Source of the DNA: Silurus meridionalis
Taxonomy: Eukaryota > Chordata > Actinopteri > Siluriformes > Siluridae
Length of the DNA: 64,000 nt
NCBI RefSeq assembly: GCF_014805685.1
Contig: NC_060909.1
Span: 7,769,792-7,833,791, forward strand
Reading direction: 5' to 3'
Each line of letters starts with the position of its first letter. The stretch's first letter is position 1. This document shows, piece by piece, positions 23,816 through 34,700 of the stretch. The position numbers were made by a program, and so were the translations under genes. Under the pieces are notes generated by a model. It saw only the letters and a program-made list of their open reading frames with translations. It was not told the DNA's origin and did not search any database.

Positions 23816-24485
23816 AGTTCATGTTTGCACTTTTTACATACTGAGTTCATTAAGATGAGCTTTTTCTTTCAAGGTTTCTTCATACCATCTCAATGAGTTT
23901 TCCATGTTATTTCGGGCTTGCTTACTAGGGGTACAATCATATCCGGGAATATATTATGTAAAGGTGCTTTGTGATACTGTTCATTGTTAAACAGTTATAC
24001 AAATGAAATTGAATAGAATTGCCACAGGAGCAGTGCATTTTCTGAATGATAAAAAGAAATGGCGCCGTTAACAGCTAGGGAAATAATTTGTTGTTGTTTC
24101 TGATCTTTTGCCAATATTCACTGATAAACCGGATCAGCGTTAGGTCATCACTCTGTTTTCTGCCATGGTTGTTTAAGTGCTATTGAAGCAGCATAAACGC
24201 TGCTCTTGAATACGATTGCACTGAGAAGATGTATCTGTTATGCACAGCAGATCCAGGAAAAGGGTGCATGTAAGTACGCTTGTTTATTTTGGCCCACTGC
24301 CAATGCGACTACATGATAGTCTGTCAGTAATGTAAAACTTTGTGTTTTTGTTTCAAAATTTGTTTCAGGTGCCACAAGCCCACACTTCACATGCCCACAA
24401 ATTCTCAGCTCTCTGTTCAGAGAGAGACAGAGCTAAGCAAACAGTACTCAGGTGGGCCACTGTAGTCACTACTTCTGTAGCTTAC

Positions 24486-24741
24486 ACTATATTGCAAAAT
24501 GTTTGCGACACCTGGTCATAAGTATGGTATGTGCTTTCTGAGCATCACATTACACATTTAGTTTAAATTTGCTGGAACAGGTTTGGGTCTTTAAGTTCAA
24601 GTGAATGGGAAATTACATCCTAACACATCAAAAGACATTCCCTACAAAAGTGTGCCTTCAACTTTGCGATACCTTTTGGGGAAAGAACCAGATATGGCTG
24701 GGAAAGTCAGGTGTCACAATACTTTTGTCCATTTAGTGTAC
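24486..24741 (+). mobile_element. Tc1-like miniature element (internal deletion derivative)
   Basis: The left end CTATATTGCAAAATGTTTGC, then GACACCTG, pairs with the right end, whose reverse complement is CACTAAATGGACAAAAGTAT, then TGTGACACCTG. Inside, GGGAAATTACATCCTAACAC and GTGCCTTCAACTTTGCGATA match the middle of the Tc1-like family at 17.4 kb, and most of the transposase is deleted. The total is about 256 bp. Confidence 0.8.
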
Positions 24742-25966
24742 CTTCAGCCACCTTCAACTCCCTCCCAGAGTAGAGGCATGCTTATCCACAGCCCCACCTA
24801 TAGAAACGAATCAGGGATGTGATTTAAATATGATTTACCTTCCAGCCTGAAAAATGATTCGTCATGAATAACTCAGCTGTTCTTTTTCCTCAGGCTAATT
24901 GATATGGGTCTGTTTAGACCTGTAGACTAGAGTTAACAGTGTGCACACAAACGCACAGGACCTCTTCTTTCCTCCTGTTGGCAGTTAAACCGAAGTACTG
25001 GATAATATAAAATGTCATCCTTTGAGGCAGAGAACAATGGCAGGGCCACGAGTTGCCTCATGGCAAATCTTTCCACTTTTCTGTTACAATAGCGGGAGAC
25101 GCAAATGAATTCGCTGTGTTTCCTGCTCTAGTCATGGTAGTTTTACCTGCAACAATACGCATTTACAGATGGAATAGCTCGGTAGCTTTAAGTGCAAATT
25201 ACAGTGCACAGCTAGCAGGTGTCAGATAAGGTTACAGTTACGAGGCTGACAGGAACAGGCTGAGAGAATAGGTAGAAAAAATCAGAAACACCATGCATAA
25301 ATGGAATTGAATTTTTTCTCCTCTCTGCTTTTGTCTTTGTCCTGACTGTCAAGGTGTCAATTACATTTTGGCATTTTTGCTACTATATATAGATTTCTCA
25401 AAAAATCTAGGATGCTCCAGGGGTCAATAGAAATTTTTCAACCTTCTCTACAAAGTTTATTATTGTAGCCAGTGGCGCACAACGTCAGAGTTAGAGTCAG
25501 CTAGCTACCGTCATGAATATTTTGCCATTGATTATTTTGAATATAACTCAGGGCATTGTGCAGTCACGGCTAGTGAATTAGGAGCAGAGAACAGTGACAG
25601 GAGTGAGCCTGAGCTTGTTTTTTACAACAGAAAGCAGACAGACCCTCTCGGAATTGCTCTAGGCCCAGGTCACTCATCTGCACTACCTTGGGTAAACCAG
25701 ACTGCTAGCATTTTCTAGAAAGTCTGGTATGTTTTGCCAATAAAAAAACGGTCTCTATCCGTGACACATCCAGACCAGCAGCAAACAAAAACTATTTGTA
25801 GTGTTAATTTTGTTCATGACATGCCTTGATAATAAAAAAGTCATGCAAACAACATTTTTTTTACAAAAAAAAAATCCAGTCCAATTATTATATGTTGCTT
25901 TGAAAAACCTTAAACTAGATTGCAGATTTCATCCTTCAAGATACTGAAGGTTGGGACAAAATAATG

Positions 25967-26021
<55 letters not shown>

Positions 26022-27357
26022 GTCTGTGTTTAAAGAGCGTGGCATGTTTTCTATGCTTAAACTGTACAGGGTAGATGGGGATTTAGTAATTGTTGTGCGA
26101 ATGTAGCCTTGGTTGTAATATCAATGGCGCCTTGTTTGTTTCTTTGTGAGATTACAGTGTTTATTTATTCACAGTTGCTATATAATCTGCTTCTGTCATG
26201 AGGCTCTCAGCCATGTTGCGCACAGAAAATGCGGTCCTGCTTGATTTTTTTTCCCATCATGCTTCGCTGTTCACTTATATCAGATGCATTGCTTTCATCA
26301 CAATCAGACTGCAATGAACTCTTGCAGATTAAAAGTTAAGTCTTGCTAATCTACTGTGATCACCTAAATCACCTACTGTTATCACCTAAAAAAAAAAAAA
26401 AAGATTTTCTCAGCCAAATATGGGTTTATTTGGAGTTTATTTTGAATTTTTTGTATTTATTTATTTTTATTCATTTACTATATTACCTTATGTTTTACTC
26501 TTCATCCCACTGAAGCAATGTATTTGGGTTATTCCACTTTCCAAATGCATTTTGCCTCATGCATAACTCTTTTTGTTACTTTTGCCCTGCAATTCAAATG
26601 TCTTTCTCCTGATAAATGTGGGAAAGTGCTGCATTGATGGTGTTTAAGGTGGGATTACCTTAACATGGGGATCCGGTTTATGTATTAATTACCAGCATAG
26701 TTTAGTCCTTCCTGGATTGTACTTGGCACTAATTAATTATCTACACCAAAACAGTTTTTGACATGACCACCCCATGTTCTTGAGCAGCCTCAATGTTGCA
26801 ACATATAGTTTTGAAATTCTTTAAGGAAATGGCCGATATGATTATTTTCCCCAATTATGCATAATGTGCCAAAGTTCTTTGGCTGTCATGTGCTATGTGC
26901 CCTGTTCTGCATACACTCACAGAAGACCATGATTGGTTAGTGTCACTCTGATTTATAACAATATCCCTCACATGGCCACTTTTTTCTTTTGGACCCCTTG
27001 TGACATCATCGAGATTTAAATAATATGCTGAGGGCTTTTTTGTTGTGGCTGCTACATATTTTTGTTTATAGTTAAAGCCAGACATTCCGCTTAATGTTTA
27101 TAAATTGAGTGCTCTATTAACCGATGTCAGTTTCTGTAACTACATACAAACATTTCTCTGAAATGAAAACTTGTCATTCCTATTTTTTTCTGGAGATGAA
27201 TATTTATAATCTGTGCGTTATAACCTGTATGTACTCCACTAATGCAAGTGTCAGTGAAAAGGTTTTGTTTTATAGATTTTGGAAGATAAATGGTTTGTGG
27301 TACCCTTGAACAAAGAATTTAAAGCATTTATTATGAGGTAGAAATGCAGAATAATTA
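24742..27357. other. No gene recognised; one (TTTC)n tract
   Basis: A (TTTC)n microsatellite lies at 25968-26021 and a poly-A run at 26389-26402. The stretch 26840-27080 has no repeat signature and moderate complexity. No exon-like signal was found. Confidence 0.45.
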
Positions 27358-27365
27358 TTTAATAT

Positions 27366-27699
27366 TAGGTTTGTAATGATACATGTATTTGTACCGGTTA
27401 CCGGAGTTAGCGCAGTGTCAGTGTGGCTACTCACTCTGTACCGGAATTGTTTATTTATTTATTTGTTAGTAAAAATGCTAAAGAATCCAAAGCGCTAGTG
27501 TTATGCTAACACTAACGATATGGATTATTTAATATTTTATATCCAGCTATAAGAATTTCTTTTAAAAAGAGAAAATCCTGACATCACATTTTGAGTGAAT
27601 GAATGAAGGATGGAAGGAATGAAGACATTTGTTAAGGTATGCTGAAATAAGTAGAACAGTTAAATAGATCATATGTTTAGAAAATGTAATATTTCATTT

Positions 27700-27772
<73 letters not shown>

Positions 27773-28169
27773 CGGTATTACCCAAATGGGGTCTAACAAA
27801 CTTTTTCCTATTTATTTAATTTTATCGAATTAATTTAATTTGTGCCAATTTAAATGCATTATTATTTATTTTATTGTATTTTTTTATTAAATATTTATAC
27901 AAATACATTAATTATTGCATTAATTAAATTGATTTTGTTGTATTTTTATTTAATGTTTTAAAATACTATTTTATATATAATTTAACCAAGCAGGCATTTT
28001 TATAAAAAAAAATGTTTTTAATGTAAACTGTTGATGTTCACAAATGTTAATAATAAACTGCGTTAATAAGAAATGACAAGCAATTTTATGTTTTGCATTT
28101 CTTCCCCCGACGTACCGAAATTGAACCGAAACGTGACTTAAAAACATTTTGTGTACCGTTACACCCCTA
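27366..28169. mobile_element. hAT-type element, 804 bp, perfect 8-bp target duplication, with (AC)n inside
   Basis: The termini are TAGGTTTGTAATGATACATG and, reverse-complemented from the right, TAGGGGTGTAACGGTACACA, an imperfect inverted pair (TAGG.TGTAA.G.TAC). TTTAATAT flanks both sides exactly (27358-27365 and 28170-28177). CGGTAC-rich sub-terminal repeats (TACCGGTTACCGG on the left, CCGAAATTGAACCGAAACG on the right) are typical of a fish hAT family. The interior is AT-rich with an (AC)34 tract at 27702-27770 and no transposase. Confidence 0.9.
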
Positions 28170-28177
28170 TTTAATAT

Positions 28178-28357
28178 GATATTAAAATATTTATTATTCA
28201 TTTTAATAAAATGATTAAACATGCTTTAGTAGTAACTAGCTGGCAGGGAATTAGCCTGTCTTTGTCAATAGATTTCAGTATCTGACTTGAGTTGCATCTA
28301 CACTTGCTACTAACTTGTGTCACTTGGAATTTGTCTCTTGTGACCATGAAGCTAACA

Positions 28358-28397
<40 letters not shown>

Positions 28398-29254
28398 CAT
28401 CCAAGGTTTTTATAACTGTATATAAAAAAAAATAATGCACAAATTGTGTGTGCAATCAAATGTGAACACTTTTCTAATTTTGGCAAGTATGTATGTTACA
28501 TGCTAACTGTACTGGCTGTTCGGAGACCTGATCATCTCTGCTACTTTGTTCCAAGCTTTATTGCTCTTTCTAACGTCTCCATTCACATTTACTGAAAGGC
28601 AAATTTAACTAGTTATGACAAAACAACAATTTTTCAGATCTTTTCCCACTAAAGCATTGAAGTAGTGCTAAGGTACTAACTGCAGGTAGAAACTAAACTT
28701 TAAATGAAGCAATGTTGTTTGAGCAAGACGTTTCCAAACACATTCTTAGATATGATATATTTAGCCTGTCAAAATATACCATACAAACTAGTTTGTTCTT
28801 TACTAACACTAGTTACGTTAGCAATCTGACTACCCTATACACCTTTTTCTTCTCAGTTGTGATTTAACTTTAACCCTGTGATTTCAAATTTCAGCCCAAA
28901 AAAACAAACTATGTGGAAACTGGCAAGAAAATTGTCCTCATACACATTTTGCTGCCTGATGACTTGCTATTGATGGCTATCACCACTGGGAGAAATTCAG
29001 TTTGGGCTCGGTTATGATGAGGATTAAAAAGCAATCTGCACTTTGGATATGTAAAAGGACAAGGTTTTTTTTCTCTGATTCAGGGTTTTTTAAATCTCTT
29101 GTTTATTCTTCTAAAGTCCTATCGTTTTATTTATAACGCTTTATTTAAATGCCTCCCTTCTTATTTACAGTAGCTTCTAGTTTTAATTTGCGACCTCTCA
29201 CGTTTCCCAGCACAGGAGCACCACAAGAGCAGCACACATGCAGTTTTACCCCTC
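28178..29254. other. No gene recognised upstream of the putative promoter
   Basis: Contains a (GT)n tract at 28363-28391. Otherwise AT-rich unique-looking sequence. Confidence 0.45.
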
Positions 29255-29330
29255 GTGGGCGGGCCGTAGTGAATGACTGACAGACACACACCAGTTGGGG
29301 GGCTGGTTTTAAGAGTGGGCGGGCTCTACC
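29255..29330 (+). promoter_or_regulatory. GC-box-rich putative core promoter of the plekhg4-like gene
   Basis: Two GC-box-like motifs (GGGCGGGCC near 29259 and GGGCGGGC near 29315) stand out from AT-rich surroundings, about 230-285 bases upstream of the exon end that carries the inferred start codon. I see no TATA box at a useful distance. Placement as a promoter is inference from position and composition. The transcription start is not determined. Confidence 0.35.
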
Positions 29331-29398
29331 TTGTGAGAGTTGCTGCAGTGTGTGTGGAGTGTGGCAGTGTGTCGGTGACCTGCCGTGTGGAGATCCAG

Positions 29399-29457
29399 TT
29401 TGTGTGTGTGTGTGCGCACGCACGCATGCATGCAACAACAACACACACACACACAAA
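29399..29457. repeat. Perfect 16-bp inverted repeat of GT/AC tracts in the putative 5' UTR
   Basis: The left arm 29399-29414 (TTT followed by GT repeats) is the exact reverse complement of the right arm 29442-29457, separated by 27 bases that are rich in alternating GC/AC/AT steps. In RNA this could form a stable hairpin about 85 bases upstream of the inferred start codon. In DNA the alternating purine-pyrimidine run favours Z-form. The pairing is seen in sequence; its function is inference. Confidence 0.6.
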
Positions 29458-29542
29458 CATGCAGAAAGGTATTTGGACTACAGGATTAGCAGGACAATGA
29501 AGCAAAAGAGTCAGAGTTTAGGAAGGACACAATTCTTACAGC

Positions 29543-29545
29543 ATG
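29543..29545 (+). CDS. plekhg4: Inferred start codon of the plekhg4-like protein (exon 1, one codon)
   Basis: The ATG occupies the final three bases of the putative first exon, directly before GTGAGT. Joined to 45093 it gives MDSKSLDSC, matching the expectation that proteins of this family begin a few residues before the CIQSTL motif (human ARHGEF40 also begins shortly before that motif). The exon contributes only methionine to the protein. The alternative is a start in an unseen exon. Confidence 0.5.
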
Positions 29546-29646
29546 GTGAGTCGGGGGTTTAACACTGCTGTGATTTGGGGGGGTTGAGCTGAACTAAGCT
29601 GAGCTGCTAATGACTTTACCTTATTTGTAATAGAGGTTAGGGGGAG

Positions 29647-29966
29647 GTGTGTGTGTGTGTGTGTGTGTGTGTATCTTTGTATGTATGTGTCTCTCTCTGT
29701 GTGTCTCTGTACTGGTACTGAAAAACTAAAAAGTTGACCTTCGGTGATCTTGTGTTAGTCATTATGAAGTTGGCAGAGTAAGCCTGCTGAGATGCAGTTT
29801 GTTTATGAGTGTGTGTGTATGTGAGAGAGAGAGAGAGAGAGAGTGTGAGAGAGAGAGAGAGCGAGCCAGCGAGCGAGAGTGTTGATTACAGTAATAGCTG
29901 GTATTGTATTGATTATTACCGTTCATAGGCTTCATCTTTGCTTGCTAATTAAAGCATGTGCCTGCA

Positions 29967-30015
<49 letters not shown>

Positions 30016-30100
30016 TGAATGTGATAGATCACTGAGTCAGTGTAACAGGTAACACAAAATCCCATGTGCTTTAACTAGAGACTCAGCATGGTGACGTGAG

Positions 30101-30136
<36 letters not shown>

Positions 30137-30221
30137 TGTGTATGTGACTGCAGCTGTTCTGGTGTGCCTTTCTCTTTTCTCTAGACACTGGTGTATATCA
30201 GCAGAAGAGCCAGTTCTACAG

Positions 30222-30273
<52 letters not shown>

Positions 30274-31704
30274 AAATGTACCATGAAACAGTGATCATTT
30301 CAGCTTTTCCTCTTGTGCCCTTCTGCCAATAACATGGTATTTGCAGCAGTCAGCGAGTTTCATTAGTGATTTATTAATTTTTGTGGGCGGAGCTAGAAAT
30401 AATGCTGTACACACACTGGTCAAACACAAGATGAGTCACTTGAGTCTCTTTTGGGGGGAAATTAAAATAGAATTAGTTTATATTAGACAACACAGAGCAG
30501 TTGTCTTTAATATTACAATCTGATGATGTTCCCATTAAGTACACTACAAAACTTGGAAAGTTCTGTTTTGTATTTCTTAACACACACACACAAACACACA
30601 CACATGTATATATCAGAGTGTAACATGTCTTCTTACTCCTGTTTGTGTGTATCCTAAACACTAGTGATGAGAAATGACAACAGCTTTCAACCTCCAGGTT
30701 ACAAGATTTGCAACATAACAAACAGTCTCGCCAGAATTTACTTTAGTGAGTTGAATTGAATGTTTATGCGCAATCAACTAAGCAAGGGCACGAATGCTTC
30801 TGGATTTGAATTAGTGCCTGTACCATGCTCTAAGCACTGTCCATTGTAAAAGTGAAGTGCCGTAACACAAGAATGATGTTAATTTTGACATTGAACTAGT
30901 GCCTGGAAAAGGGGGGAAAACAACAAGCAGAAAATGCTGAGTGTGTGTGTGTTTTCTTCTGGTGGTATTAATACAACTATGAGTGCATTAATCAGTGTAG
31001 CTCGGTTTAATAAAATCGTAAGCCTGCAGAGAGCCTGAGGAAATCTTGGCTCTCTGTAACCCTCTCCCTGTCAGAGGAAGAGGTACTAAACAGAAACAAA
31101 TGCTTCTATAAAGTGGCGTCTACATTTCATTCAAGCCCGAGCTGTTTCTCATGATGTCACTGCTTTTAAATAAGCTGCTTTTGTCTCAGCGTCGCTTTTG
31201 ATTTGTTGACTTTTTTTTATTTCAGCCGGATTTTGTGTATGGTTTTAGCACAGTCTTCGACTCGTAACTCAATTCACACTGGCGAGGTGGTCCAGGGGCC
31301 ATTGGGCTATTGAGTGACTTTTTGAAGAGTTAGTGTTTTGGGCATTGTGTGTGTGTGTGTGTGTGTGTGTTTGCGTAGAAGACAAAGATAAAAGGCCTTA
31401 CTCTGATCTCAAGGTGGAAGTCGTGTGTTCTGTGTTACTGGTTAACCCATCAGAAAAAAGTATGTGAATGGGAATGTTTTTTCATTTCTCTGATAAAGAA
31501 ATGACCAGATGAGGATGAGTGAGGAATCTCAGTCACCAGCACTGTATCAGTACTGTTTAGAGGCACCTGTGCTTGTCAGAGCAGGCCTTGGTGATTAAGT
31601 GTTTAGCCCGTGTGAATGTATGTGTACATCTGTTTATGTGTATGGGAGTATTCCAGAAACCAAGCAAAGCAGGTTTCGTGAGCTTTGGATTTTGTGTGTA
31701 TGTG

Positions 31705-31752
<48 letters not shown>
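29647..31752 (+). repeat. Cluster of (GT)n and (GA)n microsatellites in intron 1
   Basis: GT tracts lie at about 29648-29671, 29969-30014, 30105-30133, 30224-30270, 31349-31371 and 31695-31750, with a GA tract at 29826-29860. All GT tracts have the GT strand on +, and the (GT)n just upstream in the first exon adds to the set. Such density directly downstream of a promoter is distinctive. Open frames through them encode V/C/H/T repeats and are artefacts. Confidence 0.9.
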
Positions 31753-31754
<2 letters not shown>

Positions 31755-34700
31755 CGTGCGCGCAGGCGCATGCGTGTTGCATAGTCGAGTGATGGGCTGC
31801 TGTTTATTTTGCTTTGCTAGAGGAATGTTCTCGATCAGAACTGCTCAGCGCAGAGTGTAAAGTGTAAATCTTTTTTTTTTCTTTGTATTTCTTTTTATAC
31901 ATCTGCGATTGGTTGCTCACCAGATGTGGAGACTGGATTCATTTACTCTACGATATAGATCAAGTTATAGATTTTCATGCCACACTTATATGTTGTTAAT
32001 ATCTTGGGCATTTGTGTGTAATAATAATAATTAATAATAATAATAATGTGCAATTACCTTTATAACTTTTATTGTAGTCTGACTTTTCTGTTTTCACTGC
32101 AATTGCAAATTTCATTTGATGCTGCAAAATATTTCATTTCACTTAATATATAACTTAATGTATATTTATTTATTTTATTTTTTTTACTTTAATCTTTACT
32201 TTAATTTTTTTACTGTAAGCAACTGCAACCAAACAAAGAATTGTGTGTGTGAAACGATGAAAGCAGATAACTAACAGTTTTCATAAATCAATGTATTTTT
32301 CTGTGTTGTGTTCGGCCTGAAGTTCTTTCTCTCAAGTTTCTTCACTCACAACTTTGGTTTGCATTATAACCATTCTTATTCTGTCATATATAATATGTCA
32401 ATATGTCATATGTCAAATACGTGAAACTTGACCAATACCCCAGTAATGCAAATGACTTAACATTTCACTATATTAAAACTATATAAAAACAAGGTATAAC
32501 ACGAAAACAAAAGTATTCGGCGATGCATAGCCAATATGCTGTTTTTAAATAGATCCTAAAAAGCTTATCTGTGTGTAATCTTGGAGCATTACATACATGC
32601 CAGGTGGAGAAGCATTACATAGCAACAGGAAGGAAGTAGTGTGTGTTTTTATTGGCTGAGAGAGTAGATGGAACACACAGGTGGTGTGGTAATTTTGTTG
32701 GAAAGTTATGGAAGTTATGTAGCACTCGATAGTCTTCTGAACTCGGAGTTTAGCAAGTGACTGAAAATCAAATGGCTGCTCACAGCATGAAGAGCTAAAC
32801 AGAGTAGCACTGCTTGTTTTTAAACAAGTTATGCTGTATTTTGTTTGTTGGTCATTAAACTAATATATTATTCACATAACATAATCCGTTTGTTAAATAT
32901 GTAACACTGGCGGTAAAGTTTAAGGGTTTATAAAAAAAAATAAAAATCACTCGAAAGGCAAGTTTTAGAAAATGACATAATTCCAATCTTCTTAAGGAAG
33001 TCAGATGAAGCATTGAACTCTGAATACAACGCAGCAAATCAGAGCAGAATAGAATAGAGGAGTGGCAGTTCGGCGATCAGTAGCCCAGTGTCTTAACCAC
33101 TGAGCTACCACTCCTCCCTCAGTTTGTGACCCTGGACATCTTCACTGTGATTGTGATGAAGATGAAGATGGAATAGGCAACTCGATTAAATTGGCATCCA
33201 AAATTATATATTATCTGTTAGACAAAGATGGTGGCGCACCCACAACGTGAGGCTCAGCATCCCTCCAGTTTTCGTAAATTTACTGCACTTTATTGGCCCT
33301 GTACTTGAACTCTGCACAATGACAATAATGTTTCATCTAATCTAATCTGTGATAACTGAATTATTAAACTTTTTTACACTGGTGTCTGACACATGCACAC
33401 ACACAAATGTATTATAAAGGCAAGGTGCCTTGTTCACTTTCTGTATGAATTTCTGTAATTAATTCATACTGTTTTTATACATATGCCAATACATCCTCTA
33501 TAAACTTTAGAAACTCTCCAAGTGTTACATCTGTGTTAATCTTGGTTGGAGTACTTTTCCTGCTCTACCTTTTACCCTAATCTTCCCTCTACCATGCAAA
33601 GCTCTTTTTTCCACACATGAATTCAGATGGTGTCAGATTGCATGGTGAATCTGAATTTAGCATTGTACGTCACCTGATTTAACTCCTCTGAAAATTTCAA
33701 GGCCCTTAAACTATAAATTTGGGTCCCTCAAAGAGGGTAAAACATAAATCTTTGCAGAACTCTGACCCTCATGGCCTGTAGTTTTAACAACAAATAAAAG
33801 TTTATGAGGTCTGTAACAAGGATGTGGGAAACTAAAGCAAGAGCTTGGGGTGAGGATAGCTTGAACTGATACGACACATTATGGACGCCTAGAGTGCTTG
33901 CTGATTATAACTGAACAAGCAACAAGACCAATCACTCCATAATCAAGACCCGTCCAAGTGTGACAGGAGGTACAAGTGCAAACACAAAAAAGGGCGAAAA
34001 CCCTTCCTGGTTTTTATTTCCATGCACATTTTACAGTTGGAGTATTTAAAACTTCCAAAGAGAAGTTATGTGTACATTTCTATAGGTGGTGAGTAGAAGA
34101 CATAAAGTATCTAATGCTAAGTAGGTTTTTGAGCTCTGACACTCTAGCGGTCTCAGGGAAACCCTAAACATAATGCAAGGGATTAATGTGCTCGCTCTTG
34201 TACGCCGTAGTTTCTGTAGTAACATTTTGTATGTCAAACTCTTGACATGATGCAAGTCTAATAAGCACATGGACTTTAATAGTGTTTTTATTTAACAAAG
34301 AAAATGTGTAGATGTTCACTTACTATGTTTAGTAGGAGTCTCCATTATCTGTGTTTTGTAACAGTCAGTGATAAAACTTGTCTTTTTGGTTTTTCACCAT
34401 TTGAATGTCTTCAGAGGACTGAATTTTTTTGGTCTGCATTTTTTTCTGATTAGAAATGGTGAAGGGAAAAGGTTAGTGACAGAACGTTAGTTGTGTTTAT
34501 ATGAACGTGATTTCAAATCTATTGAGTCACTATTTTCCTTGATATTTCGGTGCTGTTATAACGAGTGTACTTGCTCATAGTTGCTCAAGTTATATTGGAT
34601 AAAAAGGTCAGCAAATTTACATCTCGATGTGAAATATTTTCCTATAACTAAAACAAGAAAATGGTCCTGCTAATATTTACACAAAGCTCATAAACTTGTG

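Larger units (their letters stand above)
29331..29545 (+). other. plekhg4: Putative first exon: 5' UTR ending in the start codon
   Basis: The right border is a strong splice donor (CATG followed by GTGAGT at 29546). The last three exon bases are ATG, in phase 0 with the coding exon at 45093, so splicing yields M-D-S-K-S-L-D. The spliced start context has A at -3 and G at +4, which is favourable. The left border is arbitrary. The exon contains at least two upstream ATGs (29426 and 29497), the second opening an 18-codon frame that ends in the next exon, and a 16-bp perfect inverted repeat of GT/AC tracts. Without transcript evidence this first exon is an inference. Another upstream exon could supply the start. 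Confidence 0.5.

Noticed and set aside
29273..29562. Open frames of 70-75 codons through the putative first exon
   Set aside because: They are created by GT/AC tracts, run past the donor at 29546, and are out of frame with the coding exon at 45093.
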